A stretch of DNA of 64,000 bases, taken from Cyanomargarita calcarea GSE-NOS-MK-12-04C (GTDB lineage: Bacteria > Cyanobacteriota > Cyanobacteriia > Cyanobacteriales > Nostocaceae). A program made the translations under genes and the position numbers. This document shows, one piece after another, positions 35,841 through 45,900 of the stretch (positions within the stretch are counted from its first letter, which is position 1; the number at the start of each line of letters is the position of its first letter). The notes beneath the pieces were generated by a model. That model was not told the origin of the DNA, did not search any database, and worked only from the letters and a program-made list of their open reading frames with translations. The stretch lies in the NCBI GenBank assembly GCA_019359595.1, contig JAHHGZ010000014.1, forward strand, positions 1 to 64,000, given 5' to 3'.

Positions 35841-36938
35841 CTAAAACGAGATGATCAAATAATTATTGTGAAACTTTGCTCCAGTAACCTGTCTGCCACT
35901 TAAGGCCGGAGGTAGGAAGATATTACGCCGTTGGTCACCTGCTTCAATGGTGACTTCTGGCCCAATTGAAGTGAGTTTGACTTGCTTTTTGTCAAATCCC
36001 GGCAGAAATAAGCGTACTTGACGGGCATTAACATCAATCTCGATTGGTTTCGGAGCCTGTAATGCTTGTGCTGCAAAGTTGGGTAGGCTATTTGACAGCA
36101 ATTCACCTGTACTAGTATCGGGAACGACACTCACAGGCAGAGGGGCAAATTCCTGTTGAAAATTGTCAGTTATCTCGGATGATACCAAAATAACGCCACC
36201 AACCGTCAAACCAACTTGTTGGGCACTACCCCATAGATAACGAGCAGTAGCTATTTCAATTTCGTCTTGGGCAGTCACCAAGAAAGCCGCAACTCGTTTA
36301 GGATCGGCAAGGGCAGCTTTTCCTTTATCTAATAAATTAGTGGCTACATTGGCGGGTTGACCGAAGTTATCTGCCGTCCAGTTGACGTTGAAGAAGGAAC
36401 TAACCAACGGTTGAATAAAGGGAGATTCCGAAATCGACTTTCCCAAGTCAGAGTTTGCAAATAATTGCCGAAAGCGGCGCATATACCAACTGAGAGACTC
36501 AGGCATTCCCAACATCCGCAGGGTAGAGGAGTCGCCTGTGCCATCGTAGACGATCGCATCATATTTACCACTTTCGTCATATTGACGAATGGCATTCAAT
36601 GCCAAAGCGCTATCCATTCCTGGTATCACAGCCAATTCTTGACCGTAAACATCCTTAAGAATCGGTGTTTTGAGGTACTGTGCCTCTAGTTTTTTCACTT
36701 CTTCCCAACTGCGTTCTAAAAGCAGGCCTGTTTCTAACTGCACCACTTCTAAATTGGCAGCGATTTCTTGGGGGTCGCAAGTAAGTGGAAGACCACCCAG
36801 CAAAATTTGAAAGGCTGGTTCTGCAAGACCTGCTAGAAGTACGCGCTTTCCTTGACTTGCTAATGACTTGGCGGCTGCGATCGCAATTTTTGTTCGGCTG
36901 ACACCACTTTTGCCCAAAAACGTCAATATTAGGGCCAT
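35841..36938 (-). CDS. ArsA/Get3-like ATPase with a C-terminal HSP20-like domain
   Basis: 365 residues. The N-terminal P-loop domain aligns with the ArsA/Get3 family, but its A-loop reads FLGKSGVSRTKIAIAAA rather than the canonical GKGGVGKT; the lysine before Thr is replaced by Arg, while the first (signature) Lys is kept. KYDAIVYDGTGDSSTLRMLGMPE provides the switch-like region. The last 70 residues (RLFLPGFDKKQVKLTS, RRNIFLPP, GAKFHNNYLIISF) look like the alpha-crystallin-type domain found in plant and bacterial Get3-like proteins. A role in membrane-protein targeting or chaperoning is inference. Cytoplasmic. Confidence 0.8.
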   Translation of the reverse strand: MALILTFLGKSGVSRTKIAIAAAKSLASQGKRVLLAGLAEPAFQILLGGLPLTCDPQEIAANLEVVQLETGLLLERSWEEVKKLEAQYLKTPILKDVYGQELAVIPGMDSALALNAIRQYDESGKYDAIVYDGTGDSSTLRMLGMPESLSWYMRRFRQLFANSDLGKSISESPFIQPLVSSFFNVNWTADNFGQPANVATNLLDKGKAALADPKRVAAFLVTAQDEIEIATARYLWGSAQQVGLTVGGVILVSSEITDNFQQEFAPLPVSVVPDTSTGELLSNSLPNFAAQALQAPKPIEIDVNARQVRLFLPGFDKKQVKLTSIGPEVTIEAGDQRRNIFLPPALSGRQVTGAKFHNNYLIISF

Positions 36939-37290
36939 TATTTTATTCCTATTTTTACCAAACTAAATAATGAGTCCTGAGTCTTGAGTCCTGAGTGTTT
37001 AGAATGACCAAGTAGATAAATTAACATACGATTGATGTAGAATCCTTAGTACAGCATTTCTCAAATTCGTAGTTCATAAGAACCGTCTTGTTAGGCATTC
37101 TGGTTGGCCTTACAAGCCAATTTCAATTCGCTAATAATTTTTCTAGGCTTGCTTGATGTACATTGCAGTCTGACTACTCCAACTCAAAACTCAGGACTTT
37201 TCCAAGTTAGCACTCCACCGATTCTAATAGCTTCTCTCCTAAGTTCTGTACTATGGGGAGAAGCTGTGCATCTGGCGAGGTGAGTTTTGC
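36939..37290. other. Gene-free region
   Basis: About 350 bp between the ArsA-like gene and the DUF2862 gene. It starts with GAGTCCTGAGTCTTGAGTCC direct repeats; otherwise nothing recognisable on either strand. Confidence 0.5.
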
Positions 37291-37485
37291 CTACTGTACT
37301 AGTTTGAGTTCATCTTGAAAAAACCAGGTGGAAAAATTGTCGTCAAACATAACCACCACCCCAAAACCTCCCCCATCGGTCATTTTGTAGCCTTGGATGG
37401 TGCCAACTTGCCCCAATTTTTTGACTACTGGAGGAGACACGCGATCGCGCAAACGAACTATCTTAACTTTTTGTCCGACTTCCAT
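37291..37485 (-). CDS. DUF2862 small protein
   Basis: 64 residues: MEVGQKVKIVRLRDRVSP, then GQVGTIQGYKMTDGGGFG and a C-terminal WFFQDELKLV. This is the DUF2862 family found throughout cyanobacteria, with a predicted SH3-like small beta barrel. Function unknown. Monocistronic, divergent from the Uma2 pair at 37666. Confidence 0.85.
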   Translation of the reverse strand: MEVGQKVKIVRLRDRVSPPVVKKLGQVGTIQGYKMTDGGGFGVVVMFDDNFSTWFFQDELKLVQ

Positions 37486-37665
37486 GCCAATTCACTATGC
37501 AATAAACCAAGACTCAGTGTAGCTGAATCCGGGACTCCAAGCGAGTAGGGCGATGGGAAGAGAATTAAACTTTGAAAGTCTCGATATGAAAAACGATCGT
37601 TACAGAGTCAAAATAGAAACCCTGTTTGTTAGGATAAAACCAAGATATAGCCTAAAAAGAGCGGT

Positions 37666-38508
37666 ATGTACGATCCGAATCCACCCCGTCCGGCTTGGGA
37701 AACTCTACCCACGATGTATGATTTACCCAGTGAGCTTGTGGGAGAGTCAGGGTTGCCAGACGAGTTTCATTGCATTCAAACAGATTTACTTAGCGAAACC
37801 TGTCAACCATCAGAATTATCGGTTGATGAGGTTTTTACAGCCAGCGACCTGAATCTTTATTATGATGTCCGTCATCCGCAGTGGTACAAGCGTCCTGATT
37901 GGTATTTGGTTGTAGGTGTACCTCGGTTTACGACTCAGCAAGAGCTACGCCTAAGTTACGTAATTTGGCAAGAGGGAGTACGCCCTTTTTTGGTTGTGGA
38001 ACTGCTATCACCAGGTACGGAAGCGGAAGATTTAGGGCAAACATTGCGGGAAGTCAACCAACCACCGCCAAAATGGGAAGTTTATGAGCGGATTTTGGGC
38101 ATCCCCTACTATGTGGTTTATGACCGCTATGAGAATAATTTACGAGCTTTTCGCCTCATTGGTACTCGTTATGAGCCTATAGAAATAGTGTCTGGGCGAT
38201 TGTGGTTTGAGGAGCTACAGTTGGGTTTGGGACTGTGGCAAGGTGAATATCAGGCAACAGAGGGCTTGTGGTTGCGGTGGTATGATGCATCGGGGTGGAT
38301 ACCGACTTTAGTAGAAAAAGCGGCTTCATCTGAACGACAAGCAGCAACTGAACGCGATCGGGCTATTCTTGCCGAACAACAAACCGCAACTGAACGCGAT
38401 CGCGCTATTTTTGCCGAACAACAAACCGCAACTGAACGCGATCGGGCTGATAGACTGGCAGAGTATTTGCGATCGCAAGGAATTGACCCTGACAACCTAC
38501 CCTTATAG
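37666..38508 (+). CDS. Uma2-family protein with a C-terminal repeat coiled coil
   Basis: 280 residues. Residues about 55-195 form the Uma2/DUF820 core (PDWYLVVGVPR near 84, PFLVVELLSPGTEAEDLG near 110, PYYVVYDRYENN). A C-terminal charged helix (about 220-280) follows, built from 14-residue repeats of the type ATERDRAILAEQQT, three units, ending in DRADRLAEYLRSQGIDPDNLP. The coding repeats each carry a HIP1-like CGCGATCG. It is followed after 9 bp, with an AGGAGG ribosome-binding site, by a second Uma2 gene with the same ending, so the two are probably one operon. Confidence 0.85.
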   Translation: MYDPNPPRPAWETLPTMYDLPSELVGESGLPDEFHCIQTDLLSETCQPSELSVDEVFTASDLNLYYDVRHPQWYKRPDWYLVVGVPRFTTQQELRLSYVIWQEGVRPFLVVELLSPGTEAEDLGQTLREVNQPPPKWEVYERILGIPYYVVYDRYENNLRAFRLIGTRYEPIEIVSGRLWFEELQLGLGLWQGEYQATEGLWLRWYDASGWIPTLVEKAASSERQAATERDRAILAEQQTATERDRAIFAEQQTATERDRADRLAEYLRSQGIDPDNLPL

Positions 38509-38517
38509 GAGGTAGCC

Positions 38518-39192
38518 ATGACTACAACCATCAAAATAGTCAATCCCAAGGTCGAATATCCCAGTTCGGACGGTGAACCTTTGGCAGAAACCTATCTACA
38601 TCTCTACGCAATTATTACTACCCTAGAAGTAATCAAACAATACTTAAATGGAAAGCAGGCAACAGTCCTTGCAGACCAGTTTCTCTATTACGCTCAAGGT
38701 TTTCCGCGTCTGCGAGTTGCACCTGATGTAATGGTGATATTTGATGTTGAGCCAGGGGGACGAGATAATTATAAAATCTGGGAAGAAGGTCAAGTTCCCC
38801 AGGTGGTATTTGAAATGACTTCTAAAGGAACGCAAAAACAAGACCAAGAGGAAAAGAAGAACCTCTATGAACGATTAGGAATTTTAGAATACTGGTTATT
38901 TGATCCTAAAGGGGAATGGATTGAAGAAAAGTTAAGGGGATATAGATTAGAGGGTGAGACTTATCAATTAATTAGTGATGGAATAACTCAACCTTTGGGA
39001 TTGAGAGTGATGGTTGAGGGGGAATTATTGAGATTTTATCGGTTAGATACGGGTGATAAATTACTCATACCCACGGAACTAGCAGAGCAATTGCAACAAG
39101 AACGTCAAAGAGCTGAAAGGGAACGTCAAAGGGCTGATAGATTAGCTGAGTATCTGCGAGAGCAAGGTATAGACCCGGATAGTTTAACCTAA
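38518..39192 (+). CDS. Uma2-family protein, second gene of an operon
   Basis: 224 residues. Core elements are VAPDVMVIFDVEPG near 62 and QVVFEMTSKGTQKQDQEEK near 95, then LGILEYWLFDPKGEW. The C-terminal helix ERQRAERERQRADRLAEYL and the end EQGIDPDSL match the end of the preceding gene, suggesting a shared interaction module. GGAGG lies 5 nt before the ATG and overlaps the previous stop, consistent with translational coupling. Confidence 0.85.
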   Translation: MTTTIKIVNPKVEYPSSDGEPLAETYLHLYAIITTLEVIKQYLNGKQATVLADQFLYYAQGFPRLRVAPDVMVIFDVEPGGRDNYKIWEEGQVPQVVFEMTSKGTQKQDQEEKKNLYERLGILEYWLFDPKGEWIEEKLRGYRLEGETYQLISDGITQPLGLRVMVEGELLRFYRLDTGDKLLIPTELAEQLQQERQRAERERQRADRLAEYLREQGIDPDSLT

Positions 39193-39243
39193 CTAGCCAT
39201 CTCTACGAGAAGCAAGCTACATGAACAGCGTACACAAGTACGA

Positions 39244-39648
39244 ATGAAAATGGAAGGTAAGCGTTTCTATTTTGATAGCAATCGAACCTTTATTTTCAAG
39301 TCAGCTTCAGATGTTTCTTTTGTGCGTGCAGAACGATTAAAAAAAAGCCCCTGCTATTTCGCACAAATGGTTCCTGACTTGGTGGTAGAAATCAAATCTC
39401 AAAGCGATCGAGTTAAAACTTTACAAGAAAAGATACAACTATTTCTGACATTGGATGCGATAGCGCCAGCGCTGACAAGGAGTCAGTTCGTTGGTATTTT
39501 AATCGACCCTGACATGGAAACTCTGACCGTTTATCGTTCTTCAGAGGAGCCGACTGTACTTAGGAATGATGATGTATTCATAATTACGGAACTGCTTCCC
39601 GGCTGGGAGTTGCCCATTAGTGAAATATGGCTTCCTGAGTTTGAGTAA
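39244..39648 (+). pseudogene. Truncated Uma2-family gene
   Basis: 134 residues corresponding to the C-terminal two thirds of the 26873/27645 type: SASDVSFVRAERLKK, DLVVEIKSQSDRVKTLQEK and GILIDP...TVYR match, but the first 80 or so residues of the family are absent and replaced by an unrelated 20-residue start. In addition about nine residues (DAIAPALTR region) interrupt the helix after QLFLTL compared with the relatives. The metal-site strands remain, so a product could exist, but it looks decayed. Confidence 0.65.
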
Positions 39649-39946
39649 TGCCTGTGGAACAAGTAGAAAGTGAAAACTAACGCGCAATTCAAGCTAGAAT
39701 TGAGCATTTGCGTTGGTGTAGCCTGTCAAAAGGATCTAGCTTGGGATTAATCCGGATAATTTATCTTAAGCAATGGAAATTGAGGTTAGAGTTATCTGGA
39801 CAATCCGTTGTATAATTACTTCCTGAATGATTAAACTGCGATTTAACCATAAAATTTCTTCAAAAAAATCCCAAAGGAACTTCTAAAGCTATTCAGCTTC
39901 ATGTGAGATTAATCAAGTTTGTCGGTAGTGAGCGAGGAAGCAAGAG
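39649..39946 (+). other. Region upstream of the polysaccharide locus
   Basis: Just under 300 bp with no gene. A TATAAT at about 39809-39814 is a possible -10 box without a good -35. No JUMPstart/ops-like element was seen. AGGAAG at 39935-39940 is the likely ribosome-binding site of the next gene. Confidence 0.35.
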
Positions 39947-40804
39947 TTGTTGCGAACAATGCGGGGAGTTGTCCGTAAGGCAGAGAAGCTGAAACGCTTG
40001 CTGCCTGTCGATGAAAAGTGGTGGGCAAAGTTTGATTTACTCAGGACTCTAGTGCGGCGTGATTTAGAAGCGCGATACAAGGGTTCTATTTTAGGCAATT
40101 TGTGGCCGTTGTTAAATCAGCTATCACAGTTATTGATTTACACCTATGTGTTCTCAATTGTGCTAAAAGTGAAGCTGAGTTTAAAAAGCCTGCCGGAAAA
40201 TAACTTTACCTTCGGCTTATGGCTGTTTGCGGGATTACTTCCCTGGATTGCTTTTACTGGTGGATTGACCCAGTCTGCTGGTTCGGTTACTGGACAGCCA
40301 AATTTAGTTAAAAAAGTCGTGTTTCCCCTAAGCTTGTTACCGCTAATACCAATTTTGTCAACGTTTATTGAGAGTTCCTTTGGTTTAATGGCGTTGATTT
40401 TTTTCGTGGCGGTAACTTCTCACGCTTTACATCCTACTTTGGCGCTGTTACCGTTGGTGTGGTTAACGCAATTATTACTAACAGCGGGGTTGGGTTATTT
40501 AGCTGCAGGACTCACAGTATTTTTGCGTGATATTCCACAGACGCTGGCAGTAATATTGAATGTTTGGTTTTATCTTACACCATTGGTTTATCCAATATCA
40601 TCAATTCCAGAAGCATGGCGAGCTTGGATATTTTGGTTGAATCCAATGGCGGCGATCGCTGAAGTTTATCGTGATCTAGTATTAATTGGGGAGGTTAAAC
40701 ACTGGGCGGAATGGGGAGTTGCTTCTTTGATATCTGCACTTGTATTTGCTTGCGGTTTCTCGGTTTATAAGCGTTTGCGTCCGGCATTTGCGGATGTGTT
40801 GTAG
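39947..40804 (+). CDS. Polysaccharide ABC exporter permease (Wzm type)
   Basis: 285 residues with about six membrane segments and the ABC-2 permease pattern: an N-terminal amphipathic stretch (LLRTLVRRDLEARYKGSILG), LWPLLNQLSQLLIYTYVFS, and the NLVKKVVFPLSLLPL motif. With the following ATPase it forms the inner-membrane exporter for O-antigen-like or exopolysaccharide chains made in the cytoplasm. The start is TTG at 39947, placed 6 nt behind AGGAAG; ATG 39959 is an alternative. First gene of a same-strand glycan locus reaching to about 51980. Confidence 0.9.
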   Translation: MLRTMRGVVRKAEKLKRLLPVDEKWWAKFDLLRTLVRRDLEARYKGSILGNLWPLLNQLSQLLIYTYVFSIVLKVKLSLKSLPENNFTFGLWLFAGLLPWIAFTGGLTQSAGSVTGQPNLVKKVVFPLSLLPLIPILSTFIESSFGLMALIFFVAVTSHALHPTLALLPLVWLTQLLLTAGLGYLAAGLTVFLRDIPQTLAVILNVWFYLTPLVYPISSIPEAWRAWIFWLNPMAAIAEVYRDLVLIGEVKHWAEWGVASLISALVFACGFSVYKRLRPAFADVL

Positions 40805-40912
40805 TAAAGGTTTATTAGTGAATGACTTTTAAATCGGATCTATGGGATTAGTAGAAGTGTTGTAAGTTTGATGGCTTAGTTTAGAATCTCCTGAGAGTAA
40901 GTGTGTGGTGGT

Positions 40913-42268
40913 ATGGGTGAGGATATAGCTATTTCGCTAAAGAATGTGTCTAAGTGTTATAAAATGTATGCTCGTCCGGTAGACCGACTCAAGGAAATTT
41001 TACTACCAAGTAAAAGCCTCGCTCAAGAGTTTTGGGCATTGCGCGACCTCAGCCTACAGGTTCATAAAGGTGAGACTTTAGGGATTATTGGTCAAAATGG
41101 GTCTGGGAAAAGCACACTATTACAAGTTGTTGCTGGAACGCTGACACCAACGACAGGTGAAGCCCAAGTTCATGGGCGGGTTTCGGCACTGCTGGAACTT
41201 GGTAGCGGGTTTAATCCTGAGTTTACAGGACGACAAAATGTATTTTTTAACGGACAAATATTAGGTTTAAGTCGAGCAGAGATAGAAACTAAATTTGAGG
41301 AAATTGCTTCTTTTGCTGAAATTGGCAATTTCATGGAAGAGCCAGTTAAGACATATTCTAGCGGTATGTATGTTCGTTTGGCTTTTGCAGTCGCAATTAA
41401 CGTTAATCCGGAAATATTAATTGTAGATGAATCATTAGCTGTAGGCGATGGGGTTTTTGTCCATCGTTGTATGGCAAAAATTAGAGACTTTCAAGATAGT
41501 GGAGGCACAATTTTATTTGTATCTCATGACGTGGGCTCTATTTCACGCCTTTGTTCAGAGGCTCTTTGGATTAATCAAGGTGTGATTGTAGACTCCGGAA
41601 AACCCCCTGAAGTTTGTAAACACTATCAAGCTTGGGTACATGAAGAAGTAAATAAGAGAAATAGAGGAAATTATTTTGAATCGCAGCAGGATATTAACGG
41701 AAGCCCAAAGCTAGTAGAAATTGATTTAAGTAAAATAACCAGAAAACAATTAAACGCATTTACAAATAAGCCATATATAACTTTTTCTGGATGTGAAAGA
41801 TTTGGTACAGGTAGAGCGGAGATTGATGGTATATCAGTGCTATGTGCAGATAATCATCCTTTAAAGCTAGCTTATCCAGGCGATACAATAAAAATTAGAA
41901 TCAGTACATTTAGACATGACAAACTTAGAAAACCTAATGTTGGTATAGCTTTAGTTGATAGATTGCGTACTATTTTATCAGGATGGAGTACTGAACTGAT
42001 AGATTTAAATTTTGGTAGCTACTGGTTATCCAAATCAGAAATAGGTAGAACAGTCATTGAATTTGAAATAGTTTGGCCTCACTTAATTGGCGGCAATTAT
42101 GCCCTTGACATTGCATTTGCCGATGGTTCAAATGATAATAATGAAATGCTAGACTGGATTCAAAATGCAACTGTTATCCAATCAGCTACAAATGAAGTTG
42201 TACATGGATTATTCCAATTATCCAGCACAAAGGTAAGACTATGTGAGGAATTACCATGTACAAGATAA
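40913..42268 (+). CDS. Polysaccharide ABC exporter ATPase with C-terminal glycan-binding domain (Wzt type)
   Basis: About 451 residues. The ABC domain (about 1-245) has Walker A GQNGSGKST, signature YSSGMYVRLAFA and Walker B ILIVDESLAVGD with the late H-loop VSHDVGS. The C-terminal part (about 260-440; NKPYITFSGCERFGTG, YPGDTIKIRIS, LIGGNYALDIAFAD) has the immunoglobulin-like fold of Wzt-C, which in E. coli O9a binds the modified non-reducing end of the polymer and licenses export. ATG 40913 is preferred over GTG 40901. It overlaps the acetyltransferase gene by 13 nt, so translation is probably coupled. Confidence 0.92.
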   Translation: MGEDIAISLKNVSKCYKMYARPVDRLKEILLPSKSLAQEFWALRDLSLQVHKGETLGIIGQNGSGKSTLLQVVAGTLTPTTGEAQVHGRVSALLELGSGFNPEFTGRQNVFFNGQILGLSRAEIETKFEEIASFAEIGNFMEEPVKTYSSGMYVRLAFAVAINVNPEILIVDESLAVGDGVFVHRCMAKIRDFQDSGGTILFVSHDVGSISRLCSEALWINQGVIVDSGKPPEVCKHYQAWVHEEVNKRNRGNYFESQQDINGSPKLVEIDLSKITRKQLNAFTNKPYITFSGCERFGTGRAEIDGISVLCADNHPLKLAYPGDTIKIRISTFRHDKLRKPNVGIALVDRLRTILSGWSTELIDLNFGSYWLSKSEIGRTVIEFEIVWPHLIGGNYALDIAFADGSNDNNEMLDWIQNATVIQSATNEVVHGLFQLSSTKVRLCEELPCTR

Positions 42269-42783
42269 TTGAAAATTACTTGAAATCAAAAGTTGAAAGC
42301 TGGATAAAGTATTATATGGAGAATAATCTTGAAGATTCACTCAAAGAATTTATCTCTCAAGGTTATTTGGACCAGCGTATCAAGGACGTAGTTCTAACAC
42401 AGTATATAGTTTTCGGGGATGATAACAAACTCCAATTATCGCCAAGTTGTGTTGTAAACAATGCATTATTCAACTTATCTTCTGGAAATATTTCAGTTGG
42501 TGATTATGTTTTTTTTGGTCATAACGTTAGCTTGATAACTGGGACTCATAATTATACAAAGTTTGGATTAGAAAGAATGGAGGATTTTCCCGAGAAAGGA
42601 AATGATATTTTCATTGAAGAAGGTGTATGGATAGCAAGTAACGTCACAGTCATCGGTCCTTGTCAAATTGGTAAGCATTCTGTAGTAGCAGCAGGTTCTG
42701 TAGTTAAAGGTAATATTCCTAGCTATCATGTAGTTGCGGGTATTCCGGCTAAAGCAATTAAAGAAATACAAGTTCCAGATTAA
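42256..42783 (+). CDS. Hexapeptide-repeat acyl/acetyltransferase
   Basis: 175 residues with the left-handed beta-helix pattern from about residue 65: GNISVGDYVFFGHNVSLITG, FIEEGVWIASNVTVIGPCQIG, KHSVVAAGSVVKG, ending PSYHVVAGIPAKAI. The GTHNY/FGLE region includes the histidine typical of the catalytic site. Such enzymes O-acetylate sugars with acetyl-CoA; here the substrate is presumably the exported glycan. GAGG lies 9 nt before the ATG, inside the wzt end. Confidence 0.88.
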   Translation: MYKIIENYLKSKVESWIKYYMENNLEDSLKEFISQGYLDQRIKDVVLTQYIVFGDDNKLQLSPSCVVNNALFNLSSGNISVGDYVFFGHNVSLITGTHNYTKFGLERMEDFPEKGNDIFIEEGVWIASNVTVIGPCQIGKHSVVAAGSVVKGNIPSYHVVAGIPAKAIKEIQVPD

Positions 42784-42951
42784 TTTAGATTCAAAAATAT
42801 ATTTTAAATGGCTATTTCGTAGGAAATATAAATAGTTTAATTATCCATTTTTGCTTGTGATTAAAAAACAGTATAATTTAGTAAGTTTTATTGCAATCAG
42901 AAATCATTGATAAAAACTGTAACAGATAACGTAGTTTGATTGAGGTGAAAA

Positions 42952-45900
42952 ATGAGCTTGAGATATGTACAAGTTTTAGACGCTTTAGACTTTGGTGATG
43001 CGGTATCCAATCAAGTTCTCCGGATTCATCAAATGCTTGCAGAAAAAGGTGAACATTCAGAGATTTATAGTAAATATGCAGACCCGAGAGTGGAAAAAAA
43101 TAGGAAAAGAATTGCCGATTTCCTAATGGACGAAGATACTGTTATTTTACATCACTATTCTGGATACTCGGAAATTGGAGATAAAATAAGTTCTTTACGA
43201 GGCTATAAAATTATTGTTTATCACAATATCACACCACATCCATTCTTTTGTAAAGAAACACAATTATATGAATTTTGCAAAAAGGGTAGACATCAGCTAC
43301 AGCAAATTATTAGTAAATATAATTTAATACTTGGAGATTCTCCTTTTAATTGTCAGGAGGCAAAAAGATTCGGAGCCAAACAAATTCAAGAACTTCCAAT
43401 TATAGTTCCTGATGTTTTTAAAGTTGCCCTATCTCAGAATTTAGTTAAAAATCTACGTTCTAATATTGAGAAGGTGTGGTTGTTTGTTGGACGTATAGCC
43501 CCTAATAAAAGACAAGATATTCTAGTAGATATTTTTGATCGTTATATTAAATTATATCCTGATGAAAAACATCATATGTATTTAGTGGGTAGATATTTTG
43601 AAGATGATTCCTACTACACCAAGGTTCGCTCCAAAATAAATGAACTACAGCTTAATAAACAAGTTACTCTTGTTGGCAAAGTTGAGGATGAAGATATTGC
43701 TGCCTACTATAATGCAGCAGATATATTCCTTTGCATGAGTGAACATGAAGGATTTTGTGTTCCTATTGTAGAGGCATTCAATAATCAAATACCGGTAGTT
43801 GCCTATGCTGGAACAGCAGTAGCAAATACGATGGGTAGAGGTCCTGGTAGTCTTGATAGTCTTGATGTGGAAACTGCTGTCCAGCGGATTCACTCAGTCT
43901 TTGCAGACAAATCTCTGAAGAATGAGCTAATTTCTCATGGGATTAAACAAGCTAATCGTTTTACCCCTGATGTCGTACGCCAACGTTTGTATTCAATTAT
44001 AGATGGAATTTCACTTCAAAATGATCTGAAAAAACCATTAACTGTCTCAGTAGTTATTTGTACTTGCAACCGCACCGACTATTTGCAAAGATGTTTAAAT
44101 TACCTCAAAGACCAAAATTATCCACATTTTGAAGTAATAGTAGTCAACGGTCCATCAACAGACAATACAATGGAAATCCTTTCTAGTCGAAAGGATATAA
44201 AAGTAGCCCAAAATCCTCTGCGTAATCTTTCGGTGTCGCGGAATTTGGGGATTCAGTATTCTTCCGGAGACATTGTAGCCTTCATTGATGATGATGCTCT
44301 ACCTTATGACAATTGGCTTTCTGAAATTGTCAAACGTTATCATGAGGTTCCGCAAAACGTTGTCGGTATAGGTGGAAGAACGTTTTTTGCAAATAAATTT
44401 ATATTTCAGTTTGAGTCTGGAATTTGCGATCTTTTCGGTTCAGCAACTCATGTTTCGCTTAATGACGAACGACTGAATAGCTCTTGTTATTATAAGTACT
44501 TAATGGGGACAAACTCAACATTTCGTAGAGATGCATTAATAGCAGTACATGGCTTTGATGAGCAATATGATTATTACCTTGATGAAACTGACCTTGCAGT
44601 AAGATTACAAGAAGCTGGTGGTGTATTGGTAAATGCCAATCAAGCTTATGTAAGGCATGAATTTGCACAAAGTCATAACAGACTAGGGAAATACAACTTT
44701 AATTGGAAAGTTATTGTCAAAAATACTGCTTACTTTGGAATTAAAAATGCCAGTAAAATTGCTTCATTACCTAAAAGAATATTGGTAATAAGTAAAAATA
44801 TATTTCGAGAGCGGTGTTTATCTTTTTTTGATGCTTGGCATCAGAAAGATTTAGCATGGCAAAAGGCAATTTACTACTCTTACTGTACAGTCATCGGCGC
44901 TTTACGTGGGTACTACGACTCTTGTTTTCCACGGCGGCTAGGAAAAAATTTAAATGAGATAAATTCTTCTTTCCTTCCTTATCTGGAAAATCAGGAGAAT
45001 AAAAAGATGGAAGAAAATATTTCTGGCAACAACAAGCTGCATATTTTAATTATTTCTCAAGAATTTCCTCCCAACTCTTTTGGGGGAATTGGAGCATATA
45101 ATCAAACTCTTGCCCGAGAATTAATACAGATGGGGCATGAGGTTACCGTAATTAGCCGTGGTTCCAAAGACTGTACTGATGTGATTGGACCACTGACTCA
45201 TATCCAAGTTGCTTCTGTTGAGCAAACTGACTGTATGCCGCAATATCCGATTCTTTCCAAAAATCTTGCCTGGGCAAGAAAAGCGGCACAAATAGCACAA
45301 GAAATTCATGGACAACGTCCCATCAGTGTGATTGAGTCTGCTCTTTGGGATTTTGAAGCAATTGGCATATTAATGCTTCGTCCTGAACTCAAAGTACCGC
45401 TAATAGTCCGCTTAGTCACTCCACTCCTTTTATCTATAAAGATGAATGGATGGCAGATGTCTGAGGATTTTAAGCTATGTATGCATATGGAGAAAGAACT
45501 CATTCGCTGTGCAGATAGTGTTATTAGTATTAGCAACAGTATTAAAGATAGTATTGTATCTGCTTATGGTATAACTCCCGATCGTCGCTGGCTTGTTCAG
45601 CCATTAGGGGTACAGCCTTGGCCTTCTTACACAAATATTACTAATTATGGTGAATTACCTAAGGATCTTAAGCGGGGAATTATACAAATTCTGTTTGTTG
45701 GTCGCTTAGAATCCAGAAAAGGTATTGATGTTTTTCTCAATGCCTTAAAAATCGTTATGCCTCAAGAGTCAAGAATATCTGTTTGGATTGCGGGTGTTGA
45801 TATTGAAGGTTGGCAAGAGAAGGCGAATCATCTGTTAGGTCATGATTTACTCAGTCGCCTGCAATTCTTGGGTATGGTCACCGAGGAACGGCGCGAATTA

